Shown here: piece after piece, positions 48,414 through 56,379 of the stretch
Layout of the letters: every line of letters starts with the position of its first letter
Numbering within the stretch: the stretch's first letter is position 1
Source of the DNA: Patescibacteria group bacterium
Lineage (GTDB): Bacteria > Patescibacteriota > Saccharimonadia > Saccharimonadales > UBA4665
Assembly (NCBI GenBank): GCA_030271625.1
Contig: JARXKN010000003.1
Span: 18,611-82,610 of the forward strand
DNA length: 64,000 nucleotides
Reading direction: 5' to 3'
Translations under genes and position numbers: made by a program
The notes under the pieces: generated by a model
The model's input: only the letters and a program-made list of their open reading frames with translations
What the model was told of the DNA's origin: nothing
Database searches by the model: none

Positions 48414-49634
48414 ATGAAGCCCGAACATTTTATCGGACTCGACATCGGCACCAGCGCAGTCCGTTGTGTAGTCGGCATGTATGACCCAAACGGCAGTAGC
48501 GGTCCGTCAATTATTGGTCATGGTTCTGCCGTTAATCAAGGCATGCGCCGCGGCGCAGTCGTTCATGTTGACGATGTCGCCGAAGCTATCGTTAAAGCGG
48601 TTACCGAAGCCGAACGAATCTCCGGTACCACCATTAAACGGGCTACCGTCAACGTCAACGGCTCTAATGTCGAGGGCATTAACTCGCAGGGTGTGATTGC
48701 CATTAGTTCGGCTAACCGTGAGATCTTACTCGAAGACCGACTGCGCGTCGAAGAAGCGGCTACCATCGTTAATCTGCCAAATAACCGCGAAATTGTGCAG
48801 TTCTTCGCCAAAAACTACAGCCTAGATGGCCAACGTAACATTAAAGATCCGGTTGGTATGCAGGGTGTACGTCTAGAAGTGGACGCTCATATCGTTACCG
48901 CCTCGAGTCCTAATCTTCGCAACCTCGATTCGGCCTTAGAAAAAGCCGAGATTGAAGCCACCCACCACACGGTATCTAGCTTGGCGGCCGCCGAAGCGGT
49001 CATGACCCGTCAACAAAAAGAGGCCGGTACCGCACTAATTGATATTGGTGCTGGTACTACCAACCTCATCGTCTTCGAGGATGGTGAAGTCCAACACGTT
49101 GCGGTCTTGCCGATTGGCGGCCAGCACATTACTAACGATCTGGCGATTGGCCTTAAGACTGATTTAGATATTGCCGAAGCCGTTAAGCTGCAACATGCTG
49201 ACTTGCGCTCTGGCCAGAAGAAACTCAACGCTATGGTGAAGGTTGATGACAAAGCCCACAATTTCCCAGTCGAAACCATCGAGTTAATTATCGAATCCCG
49301 CGTTGAAGAATTATTAGAATACGTCGATAAAGAACTGCACAAGATTAAACGTTCACGCAAACTGCCTGGCGGTATAGTGATTGTTGGCGGTACCGCTAAA
49401 CTGCCCGGTATAGAAGAATTTACCAGAGACAAACTAGAGTTATCGGCCCGAATTGGGACGCTCCAAAATATTAGTGGTCTGGCCGATACTGTCGAAGATG
49501 CCAGCTTTACCGTTGTCGTCGGCTTAATGCTGCTCGATATGCTACTGCTACCGGACTTGCCGCCAAATCGTGAATCTGCCACCCAAAGCGCCAGAGGCCT
49601 GCTGTCATCTGTTATGAAGCGCTTCAACAAGTAA
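48414..49634 (+). CDS. ftsA: Cell-division actin homologue FtsA
   Basis: The 406-residue protein starts HFIGLDIGTSAVRCVVG (phosphate 1 loop), has the FtsA-specific 1C domain (VVHVDDVAEAIVKAV...), the phosphate 2 motif DIGAGTTNLIVF and GGIVIVGGTAKLPGIEE. A short C-terminal helix with KRFNK fits the membrane-targeting tail. FtsA tethers FtsZ to the membrane. In most bacteria ftsZ follows; here a degenerate two-component pair follows instead, and ftsZ is not in the window. Confidence 0.95.
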   Translation: MKPEHFIGLDIGTSAVRCVVGMYDPNGSSGPSIIGHGSAVNQGMRRGAVVHVDDVAEAIVKAVTEAERISGTTIKRATVNVNGSNVEGINSQGVIAISSANREILLEDRLRVEEAATIVNLPNNREIVQFFAKNYSLDGQRNIKDPVGMQGVRLEVDAHIVTASSPNLRNLDSALEKAEIEATHHTVSSLAAAEAVMTRQQKEAGTALIDIGAGTTNLIVFEDGEVQHVAVLPIGGQHITNDLAIGLKTDLDIAEAVKLQHADLRSGQKKLNAMVKVDDKAHNFPVETIELIIESRVEELLEYVDKELHKIKRSRKLPGGIVIVGGTAKLPGIEEFTRDKLELSARIGTLQNISGLADTVEDASFTVVVGLMLLDMLLLPDLPPNRESATQSARGLLSSVMKRFNK

Positions 49635-49722
49635 TAATATTACCGTAAGCTAGTTGAAAAATGCATACATTTATGTAGCAATTGGTGTATACTTTGAGCA
49701 GTATTGAGGGGTAGCAGGTTTT

Positions 49723-50433
49723 ATGGCAGACAGGGTTCAAGCGTCGGTTTTATCGCAACAGCTACTGCTGAGCGTCGCCGAGCAACTTAAACTGCCGCTA
49801 CTGCAAATTGCCCGTCAAGCCGAAATCGGCCAACTTACCAACACCACTGATTTACAACAAATACAATCGACTGCCGATACAGCCTTGCGGCTACTCGATA
49901 ACTACGTTTTAGGCGTCCGCTTGGCGCTTGACCAATACCAGTTAGAACTGGAGCCCGTTTCAGTGTCTTCGGTGCTGTATGACAGTGGCCAAGAGTTGAG
50001 TCGCTTAGCGCGAAACTACGGCGTCGATCTCGAACTACACATTGGTGGTCGGTTTGGAACGGTGATGGCTAACCGAGTTGGGCTACAATCGGCCTTAGTT
50101 AGCCTCGGTGCGGCCCTAATAGAAGCTTTGCCAGCCCTCGAACAGCCCCAGCTCAAACTGCAACTGGCAACGCACCGTTGCCGGTATGGCATTGTGGCTG
50201 GTTTATACACCGATACCCAACAGCTGACGACCGATGCGCTCCGGCACGGGCGCCAACTAATGGGCGGCAGTCGCCAACCGTTAATGGAAATGTCGCATAC
50301 TGCCGGGGCTGGCGTGTTTGTCGCTGATAGCATCCTTAAAGCCATGCAACTTAAATTGCAGGTGTCTCGTCACCATGGGCTGTTTGGCCTTGGTACCGTT
50401 TTATTACCGAATCATCAGATGCAGTTGGTGTAG
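49723..50433 (+). CDS. Degenerate histidine-kinase-like protein (pseudokinase)
   Basis: The 236-residue protein keeps the outline of a sensor kinase core: a helical H-box-like segment near residues 14-36, a second long helix, and an ATPase-like C-terminal half (about 85-236). The position of the phosphorylated His in SHELRTPL appears as Glu20 in AEQLKLPL. The N-box asparagine is missing (LVSLGAALIEAL) and the G-box is only a ghost (HTAGAGVFVADSIL). No sensor or membrane part is present. It is therefore unlikely to be an active kinase. The response-regulator-like gene starts 2 nt downstream. GAGGGGTAG precedes the ATG. Confidence 0.65.
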   Translation: MADRVQASVLSQQLLLSVAEQLKLPLLQIARQAEIGQLTNTTDLQQIQSTADTALRLLDNYVLGVRLALDQYQLELEPVSVSSVLYDSGQELSRLARNYGVDLELHIGGRFGTVMANRVGLQSALVSLGAALIEALPALEQPQLKLQLATHRCRYGIVAGLYTDTQQLTTDALRHGRQLMGGSRQPLMEMSHTAGAGVFVADSILKAMQLKLQVSRHHGLFGLGTVLLPNHQMQLV

Positions 50434-50435
50434 CC

Positions 50436-50837
50436 GTGGCCCAAATTATTTTAATTGAGCCAGACCGCGTCTTAGCGGCTACCTATCGTCAAGGTTTGGA
50501 GGCCAGTGGCCACCGGGTAGTTATGTGTGCCAGTGCTCAGGCAGCTATTTATGCGGCCGATGAAATCTGGCCAGATGTCATTATTACCGAGCTGCAACTG
50601 ATTGGGCATTCTGGTATCGAATTCTTGTATGAGTTTCGGTCGTACAGCGAATGGCAAACTATTCCAGTGCTAATTCACTCCCATGTACCGCCGGCTGAAT
50701 TTAGTGACGCCTGGGAGTTACTGCGTAATGAACTTGGCATTAGCCACTACTTATACAAACCGTTAACTAGTTTTAAACAACTACTCCGCGTTGTTAACGA
50801 TTGCCTAGTGCCGGCCAGCGCACCTGTCCAGCCATGA
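50436..50837 (+). CDS. Pseudo-receiver protein with Glu at the phosphorylation site
   Basis: The 133-residue protein is a single receiver-like domain. The phosphoacceptor position, aligned with LILLDLMLP-type motifs, is Glu52 in DVIITELQL. The acidic pocket is reduced (LIEPDRV), while Ser82 and Lys108 (YLYKP) occupy the switch positions. A fixed Glu may mimic the phosphorylated state, making a constitutively active or purely structural module. Start is GTG at 50436, 2 nt after the kinase-like gene, and the recO start overlaps its stop (ATGA). Confidence 0.8.
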   Translation: MAQIILIEPDRVLAATYRQGLEASGHRVVMCASAQAAIYAADEIWPDVIITELQLIGHSGIEFLYEFRSYSEWQTIPVLIHSHVPPAEFSDAWELLRNELGISHYLYKPLTSFKQLLRVVNDCLVPASAPVQP

Positions 50838-51520
50838 ACCAACTAACAACGCAGGGTATTATTTTGAGCCGAACTGATTTTGGTGAAGCCGATAAAATAA
50901 TTACTTTATTAACTCCGGACCACGGTAAATTACGGTTGATGGCTCGGGGAGTCCGGCGCGCCAAAAGTCGGTTAGCTGGCGGCGTGGAGCTCTTTAGCGT
51001 CAGTGACATAGTTTATATCAAGGGGCGGGGCGAAATTGGCACCCTGATAAGTGCGCGTCTAACTGCGCATTACGGCCGGATTGTGAAGGACGTCAACCGC
51101 ACCATGCTCGGCTATGAGCTGATTAAACAGTGTCATAAGGTTACCGAAGACGAGCCAGAAGCCGAATATTTTACGTTGCTGGAACAAAGCTTTCAATCAC
51201 TTGATGACGCCACAGTGCCGTTAGAGCTAATCCGCTTTTGGTATAACGCTCAGTTGCTCCGTCAGGCCGGGTACACGCCTAATCTCTATACCGACAGTAC
51301 CGACCAAACGCTTACTGCCGACCAAAGCTATGACTTTAGTTACGATGACATGCTGTTTGTGGTCAACGACCGCGGGCGCTATCAGGCTGATCACATAAAA
51401 TTTTTGCGACTAGCTTTTAATGGCAACGTGCCAAAACTATTACACCAAGTGCAGGGCGGGGCAGTCTTGCTACCCGATTTGTTACCAATTACTCAAACCT
51501 TACTTTTTAATCACTTATAA
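50834..51520 (+). CDS. recO: DNA repair protein RecO
   Basis: About 228 residues from ATG 50834, which overlaps the previous stop in an ATGA arrangement. The N-terminal OB domain has QGIILSRTDFGEADKIITLLT and GKLRLMARGVRRAKSRLAGG, hallmarks of RecO; the C-terminal helical part follows, without a zinc-finger cysteine cluster. RecO loads RecA onto SSB-coated DNA with RecR. Its coupling with the pseudo two-component genes is unexplained. Confidence 0.93.
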   Translation: MNQLTTQGIILSRTDFGEADKIITLLTPDHGKLRLMARGVRRAKSRLAGGVELFSVSDIVYIKGRGEIGTLISARLTAHYGRIVKDVNRTMLGYELIKQCHKVTEDEPEAEYFTLLEQSFQSLDDATVPLELIRFWYNAQLLRQAGYTPNLYTDSTDQTLTADQSYDFSYDDMLFVVNDRGRYQADHIKFLRLAFNGNVPKLLHQVQGGAVLLPDLLPITQTLLFNHL

Positions 51521-51578
51521 CCAGTCTGATTGCAAAAACACGCAAATGAGTGTTTAATGATTTTAAAGAGGAGATTTT

Positions 51579-52052
51579 ATGCAAGCAGTACCACGCCTTA
51601 TCATCGGTTCCACCCTAGCCGTCGGAACGTTCCTAACGGTCGAAAACTACATCGAACAACCCGCTAAAGAAACCTATGCCGTCAAACAAGTCCAAGACTG
51701 TGTCGCTGTCTTAGGTGCCCAAGCGATTACGCAGTCGCAGCTGCTAGAGAACTGTGGCCAATATCGAGATGATTTTAAGCCCACAGCCGTAACTGGCTCG
51801 CTTGATAAATCGCGCTACATAAGCTACTTACTGCCAAAGCCGGTTGAGTTATTAACTAAGGAATTACCCGGTGCAGCCATAGCCGATCAAAATATCATTA
51901 AACACAACAATTCTGAACGTACCACCGAATGGCTGATAGCTGGTATGGCTGGACTTATTGTTGGAACAGGCGCATCTATTAAATTGGAAAAAGTTAAAGT
52001 TCCAAGTCTGGGCCGTAAAAAGCGCTCGTTAACAGAGCAGCCACAAGTCTAA
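51579..52052 (+). CDS. Hypothetical protein with two membrane segments (157 aa)
   Basis: The 157-residue protein has a hydrophobic N-terminal segment (about 6-22, possibly a signal anchor) and a second one near the C-terminus (about 119-135), with a ~95-residue external part containing two Cys. The last ~20 residues are basic. AGAGGAG before the ATG is a good ribosome binding site. No family recognised. It precedes glyS but the latter has its own -10 box. Confidence 0.7.
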   Translation: MQAVPRLIIGSTLAVGTFLTVENYIEQPAKETYAVKQVQDCVAVLGAQAITQSQLLENCGQYRDDFKPTAVTGSLDKSRYISYLLPKPVELLTKELPGAAIADQNIIKHNNSERTTEWLIAGMAGLIVGTGASIKLEKVKVPSLGRKKRSLTEQPQV

Positions 52053-52082
52053 ACAGTATTAGGTAGCGCAGCCAGTTTACCG

Positions 52083-52088
52083 TATAAT
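52083..52088 (+). promoter_or_regulatory. -10 box of glyS, near-leaderless
   Basis: A perfect TATAAT ends 10 nt before the ATG at 52099, with no Shine-Dalgarno sequence. Confidence 0.5.
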
Positions 52089-52098
52089 CAAAACCAAT

Positions 52099-53484
52099 AT
52101 GAGCGAAGTAAAAATGGAAGATATCGTCAGTCTCTGCAAGCGCCGCGGCTTTATTTATCCCGGCAGCGAAATTTATGGTGGCGAAGCCGGTCTGTATGAT
52201 TTTGGACCATACGGCGTGGAGTTACTGAATAACATTAAGCAATCGTGGTGGCGCGCCAATGTCCATCTCAAGGAGAATTATGTTGGTCTCGACTCGGCGA
52301 TGTTTAAGCATCCGCGCGTTTGGGAAGCCTCCGGCCATGTTGGCGGTTTCTCCGATCCGTTAGCAGAGTGTAAAAAGTGTAACAACCGTATCCGCGTCGA
52401 TAAAGAACTTGAGAAAATTGGTGTTACGGCCGATGAAAAAATGTCGGAGGCGCAACTTAACGGACTGTTTGACGCCAATCGCGCCAAGATAAAATGCAAT
52501 GTTTGTGGCCAACAAGATTTTAGTGGCGTCCATGCCTTTAATCTACTGGTTAAATCTAACCTCGGTGATTTTACCGGCCAAGATGAACGTCCCGTGTATC
52601 TTCCGGGTGAAGCTTGCCAAGGAATTTATCTTAACTTCAAAAATATTGTTGATACCACGCGCCTGAAAGTGCCATTTGGGGTGGCTCAAATAGGCAAGGC
52701 TTTTCGAAACGAAATCAGCCCCCGCAACTTCTTATTCCGGACTCGCGAGTTCGAGCAAGCCGACACCCAGTTATTTGTTAAACCGAATCATAACGTGGAA
52801 GCCTATGAGGCTATTAAGCAGGATCGCTGGAACTGGTACCTCAGCCTCGGCATCAAGGAAACTAATCTGCGCTGGAAACAGCATGAAAATTTAGTCTTTT
52901 ACGCTAAAGATGCCTGGGATATTGAATATAAGTACCCATCCTACGGCTATGATGAAGTCGAGGGCATCCATGACCGCACCGATTACGACCTGTCGCAGCA
53001 TATGAAGTTTTCTGGGGTTGATTTAAACTACACCAATCCGCAAAATCCACAGGAAAAATACATCCCCTGGGTCTTAGAGACCTCGATGGGTATGGGACGA
53101 ATTTTCCTAGCTGTCTTATCAGACGCCTACACAGTTGAAGTCACCGATAATGGTGACAGCCGAACAGTGCTAAAACTGAGCCCAGAACTAGCGCCGGTGC
53201 GCTGTGCAATTTTCCCACTGCTCAAAAATAAGCCAGAATTAGTGGCCAAGGCCCGCGAAATCTATGCCGCCTTGTCGAAAAACTTTGTCTGCGAGTTTGA
53301 CGATAACGGTAACATTGGTAAGCGCTACCGACGTCAGGATGAAATTGGCACCCCGTACTGTCTAGTGGTCGATTTTGATACATTAGAAGGTGACAAGGTT
53401 GACACCGTCACGATTCGTGATCGCGATACCAGCGAGCAAACTCGGGTTAACATTGCCGACCTTAATCAGCATTTGGTTGTCTGA
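52099..53484 (+). CDS. glyS: Glycyl-tRNA synthetase, dimeric (archaeal/eukaryotic-like) type
   Basis: The 461-residue class II enzyme begins with KMEDIVSLCKRRGFIYPGSEIYGG and has GLYDFGPYG (motif 1 region), FRNEISPRNFLFRTREFEQ (motif 2) and SMGMGRIFLAVL-type motif 3. Cysteine pairs CKKCNN and CNVCGQQ lie in the insertion. This is the alpha2 type shared with archaea, eukaryotes and many Gram-positives, not the alpha2beta2 bacterial type. The next gene overlaps its stop by one base. Confidence 0.96.
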   Translation: MSEVKMEDIVSLCKRRGFIYPGSEIYGGEAGLYDFGPYGVELLNNIKQSWWRANVHLKENYVGLDSAMFKHPRVWEASGHVGGFSDPLAECKKCNNRIRVDKELEKIGVTADEKMSEAQLNGLFDANRAKIKCNVCGQQDFSGVHAFNLLVKSNLGDFTGQDERPVYLPGEACQGIYLNFKNIVDTTRLKVPFGVAQIGKAFRNEISPRNFLFRTREFEQADTQLFVKPNHNVEAYEAIKQDRWNWYLSLGIKETNLRWKQHENLVFYAKDAWDIEYKYPSYGYDEVEGIHDRTDYDLSQHMKFSGVDLNYTNPQNPQEKYIPWVLETSMGMGRIFLAVLSDAYTVEVTDNGDSRTVLKLSPELAPVRCAIFPLLKNKPELVAKAREIYAALSKNFVCEFDDNGNIGKRYRRQDEIGTPYCLVVDFDTLEGDKVDTVTIRDRDTSEQTRVNIADLNQHLVV

Positions 53485-54035
53485 TGGAGCGCTGTCAGGA
53501 TGGCGGCTGTGGTTTTGACAATCGATTAAAGTACTGTGCCCAAGAAGCCCGCGACCCCGATGGCCCAGTAGCCTATGTATTGCAGGCTATCGATGACTTA
53601 CTGTACGACAATAATCTGATTGCTAGTGACCAATACTCGATTCAGGTCGATAAACAGGGGCAGATTATGCAGCGAGCCTTTACGATTACCCACTTTGACT
53701 CCCGTACCTGGATATTGCCGCTCACTAAATCGTCACTGGCTATTAGCCATGAAACTAACCGCCAGCTCGGTCGTGAGTCGTACGAAATAACTTTGGGCTG
53801 GGCGGTTGAGCAAATTGACCGAACTAGCGAGCCATTCTCCGTAAAGTACATAATTGATAGCTACCAATCGGGCGCCGTTCAGGCTACGATTGAGCAGCCA
53901 GACTTTGAAACTGGCGGTCGACACACGAACGCTCTGACTAACTATGATTACGACGAACTGTACAAAGTCTTAGACTTGTTCGCGATTGCGCAAAAGGCCG
54001 AGCGTGCTGATAATGCCCGCGTCCAGGCTGCCTAA
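53484..54035 (+). CDS. Hypothetical protein coupled to glyS (183 aa)
   Basis: The 183-residue protein is soluble and begins with a short Cys-containing segment (MERCQDGGCGFDNRLKYC) that could bind a metal but has no recognised finger spacing. The remainder is alpha/beta with an acidic, Tyr-rich C-terminal part. The ATG shares a base with the glyS stop codon, so it is translationally coupled. It ends before a bidirectional terminator. Function unknown. Confidence 0.7.
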   Translation: MERCQDGGCGFDNRLKYCAQEARDPDGPVAYVLQAIDDLLYDNNLIASDQYSIQVDKQGQIMQRAFTITHFDSRTWILPLTKSSLAISHETNRQLGRESYEITLGWAVEQIDRTSEPFSVKYIIDSYQSGAVQATIEQPDFETGGRHTNALTNYDYDELYKVLDLFAIAQKAERADNARVQAA

Positions 54036-54057
54036 ATAACGACGCCGGCTTACTAAT

Positions 54058-54088
54058 AAAAAACCCGGGAGTTACTCCCGGGTTTTTT
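54058..54088. terminator. Bidirectional Rho-independent terminator
   Basis: A perfect 12-bp stem AAAACCCGGGAG/CTCCCGGGTTTT (54060-54071 and 54075-54086) with a TTA loop and T tracts on both strands lies between the converging 53484 gene and the Rpf-like gene. Confidence 0.92.
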
Positions 54089-54113
54089 ACGGCTTGGTTA
54101 AGCTTAGGTCTTG

Positions 54114-54788
54114 TTATAGACCGAGCTTAGCGCTACAGGCCGGCCAGGCTCCCCAGCCTTGACGGGCTTGCAGGGCAATACCGCGTTGAATTTGTTCTTC
54201 ACGGCTGGCTTGGTTAGGGTAACCACTACCACCGACGGCGGCCCAGCTGGACAGTGTAAACTGGATGCCACCATAGAAACCGTTACCAGTGTTGATGGCC
54301 CAGTTACCGCCACTTTCGCAAGCTGCTAACCGATCCCAGACACTACCGTCAGCAACAGCCGGTGCGGCAATCGGTTGACTGACTGGTTCAGGCAGGACAG
54401 CCGGCTGCGTCTCGGCTGATGGGTTGGCAGCGACTGTTTGCTGAACCGCAGCTGGCGCCGTGGTCGGCAAGTCGCGAGCCGTCAGGGTTTCGCTTTCAGC
54501 TGGAACCCGCAGGCTATCGCCGGGGAAAATCAGATCCGGATTAGTGATAGCGGTGTTGGCATAGTACAAACGTAAGTAGGTTGTATTATGCTCAGCGGCT
54601 ATTTTCTCAAGATAATCACCGTCTTGGATGGTGATTATCTGAGGAGCCGGTGGCGTAACCGTAGTGGTTATAGCAGCTGCCTGTTTGACAGGGTGCTTAG
54701 CCGACACCTTAGCAGTAGCGCTAGCGACGCCGTTCACCGAAATGAACGTTGAAGCCACAGCTGCAGCGGTTAATAATAATCGTTTCAT
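54114..54788 (-). CDS. Secreted LysM plus Rpf-like transglycosylase (resuscitation-promoting-factor domain)
   Basis: The 224-residue protein has a signal peptide (1-24, cleavage near ASA), a LysM peptidoglycan-binding domain (about 52-95), a Pro/Ala linker and a C-terminal Rpf domain (about 148-224). The Rpf part reads WDRLAACESGGNWAINTGNG with the catalytic Glu, then YGGIQFTLSSW and ends GAWPACSAKLGL, extremely close to actinobacterial Rpf proteins including the terminal disulfide Cys. Rpf enzymes cleave peptidoglycan glycan strands and wake dormant Actinobacteria. Strong AAGGAGGGT ribosome binding site and a consensus promoter with a ~115-nt leader. The similarity to actinobacterial hosts suggests ancestral gene exchange. 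Confidence 0.92.
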   Translation of the reverse strand: MKRLLLTAAAVASTFISVNGVASATAKVSAKHPVKQAAAITTTVTPPAPQIITIQDGDYLEKIAAEHNTTYLRLYYANTAITNPDLIFPGDSLRVPAESETLTARDLPTTAPAAVQQTVAANPSAETQPAVLPEPVSQPIAAPAVADGSVWDRLAACESGGNWAINTGNGFYGGIQFTLSSWAAVGGSGYPNQASREEQIQRGIALQARQGWGAWPACSAKLGL

Positions 54789-54909
54789 TTACCCTCCTTA
54801 TTCCCCGAATTGCTATCTGAATTACATTAATATTTTGTATTTTTTGTATGTTGATAACAGGGGTAGGCACGGTGCTTTTTCGCTCTCAGGGAAAAAACAC
54901 ACAATCTTA

Positions 54910-54938
54910 AGCATACTTAGATTAAAATATAGTGTCAA
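54910..54938 (-). promoter_or_regulatory. Promoter of the Rpf-like gene
   Basis: On the minus strand TTGACA (54933-54938) and TATGCT (54910-54915) are separated by 17 bp. The leader to the ATG at 54788 is about 115 nt and contains a small GCAC/GTGC hairpin but no recognisable c-di-AMP (ydaO) riboswitch. The rest of 54940-55067 holds nothing I recognise. Confidence 0.65.
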
Positions 54939-55067
54939 GACTTTGAGTCGCGGCGCTATATGTAGCCTCTGTTATTTTAGGACATTAAAAGTTAATTTTA
55001 ACCACTACCAGTTTGCTAAGAATCGGATGGTATGATTAAGGCAGTAAACAATTTAATCTGAGGGCCT

Positions 55068-55493
55068 ATGATAACCTACTATACCGATGGCAGCTGCGAC
55101 CCTAATCCTGGAACCGGCGGCTTTGCCGTCATAAAAGACATGCAGCCAGCTGTGCTTGGCGGGGAAGCCTTCCCAACCACTAATATCCGTATGGAGGGGC
55201 TGGCCATTATCGCGGCCCTACAAGATGCCGATGGCGCGGCCTGTGAAATATTTAGCGACAGTGAGTTTTGGATCAAAGTAATTACTATTTGGTCGTTACC
55301 ATGGGAAAAAAACGGTTGGAAGAAGAAGGGTGGTGAGATTAAGAATCTTGATATTGTCCAAGCTGTCTGTCCGTTATACAAAGCCTCGAAGGCAAAATTG
55401 ACGTGGGTACGAGGGCATAATAACGACCCCGGCAACGAATTAGCCGATCAGTGGGCCAATGAAGCCCGCAAGCAGCAACTCGCTAAAAAATGA
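55068..55493 (+). CDS. rnhA: Ribonuclease HI
   Basis: The 141-residue enzyme degrades RNA in RNA-DNA hybrids. Four catalytic acidic residues are visible: Asp in YTDGSCDPNPG, Glu in RMEGLAI, Asp in FSDSEF and Asp in GNELADQWAN, with the handle-like WEKNGWKKKGGE segment. TGAGGGCCT before the ATG is a fair ribosome binding site. The next gene overlaps its stop by 4 nt. Confidence 0.95.
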   Translation: MITYYTDGSCDPNPGTGGFAVIKDMQPAVLGGEAFPTTNIRMEGLAIIAALQDADGAACEIFSDSEFWIKVITIWSLPWEKNGWKKKGGEIKNLDIVQAVCPLYKASKAKLTWVRGHNNDPGNELADQWANEARKQQLAKK

Positions 55494-56272
55494 GTCGGGT
55501 CATCCTTCTACTAGCACCGTCTAAAACCATGGACTTTGTTACGCCTGTGCCGCTGGCGGTCGCTCCACAGCCGCCATTATTTTTAGATCAAGCCACTAAG
55601 CTGGCCGCTAAGCTGCAAAAATTATCAGTCAAAAAACTCATGAAATTGATGCAGGTCAGCGCACCGATTGCGCTGACTGTTCAAGCCGCTTACGGGGACT
55701 GGCAGGGTACGAAGGCCGGCAAGCCGGCACTGTGGAGCTATACCGGTGACGTCTACAAAGGTGTGCGAGCTCGCGATTTAACGGTGGCTGATGCGCAGTG
55801 GGCTCAGGAGCATCTGCTGATTGCCAGTGGACTGTACGGCCTAGTTCGTCCGTACGACGGCATCCAACCGTACCGGCTGGAGATGAAAGCGGCGCTAGCA
55901 GTCGGCCGACGCAAAAATTTAGTCGAATTCTGGAGCCGGACGCTCGGCGACTATGTTAATCAGCAAGGCGCTGACTGGCTGTGTAATTGCAGCTCGGATG
56001 AGTATGCCCGGGCCACCCTCAAGCACCTCAAGCTGCCGATTGTGACACCAGTATTTTTTGACACCAAGCCGAGTGGTGTGGTGGGTACGGTACCAATCTA
56101 TAGCAAAATGATGCGGGGAGTGATGGCCCGCTGGCTAATTGACCATCAAGTAACTGAGCCAGACCAGCTGATGGCTTTTACCGCCCACGGCTATAGCTAC
56201 GACCCAGTCCGGTCTAAGCCTGGCTTTCCGGCCTTTCGTCGGCCCAAAATGGTGCCCTTACGTTTTGGCTAA
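55490..56272 (+). CDS. yaaA: YaaA family (DUF328) DNA-binding/peroxide-stress protein
   Basis: The 260-residue protein matches the YaaA family: LLAPSKTMDF at the N-terminus, a helical region, LIASGLYGLVRPYDGIQPYRLEM and the C-terminal FTAHGYSYDP. In E. coli YaaA lowers free iron under peroxide stress and binds DNA. ATGA overlap with rnhA couples the two. A TTGGCT/AGCCAA inverted repeat straddles the stop codon and could be a weak terminator. Confidence 0.93.
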   Translation: MSRVILLLAPSKTMDFVTPVPLAVAPQPPLFLDQATKLAAKLQKLSVKKLMKLMQVSAPIALTVQAAYGDWQGTKAGKPALWSYTGDVYKGVRARDLTVADAQWAQEHLLIASGLYGLVRPYDGIQPYRLEMKAALAVGRRKNLVEFWSRTLGDYVNQQGADWLCNCSSDEYARATLKHLKLPIVTPVFFDTKPSGVVGTVPIYSKMMRGVMARWLIDHQVTEPDQLMAFTAHGYSYDPVRSKPGFPAFRRPKMVPLRFG

Positions 56273-56379
56273 GGCCGCAGCTAATCAGCCAAGCAGATTT
56301 TACAGCAGATTTTTGACGAAAGCTCGAGTACAATAGACAGTACTAAACAAACACAAATAGCTAATCTAATGGAGAAACA

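Noticed and set aside
54789..54940. c-di-AMP (ydaO-type) riboswitch upstream of the Rpf-like gene, as in Actinobacteria
   Set aside because: The leader is too short and lacks the conserved G-rich blocks and paired elements of that class.
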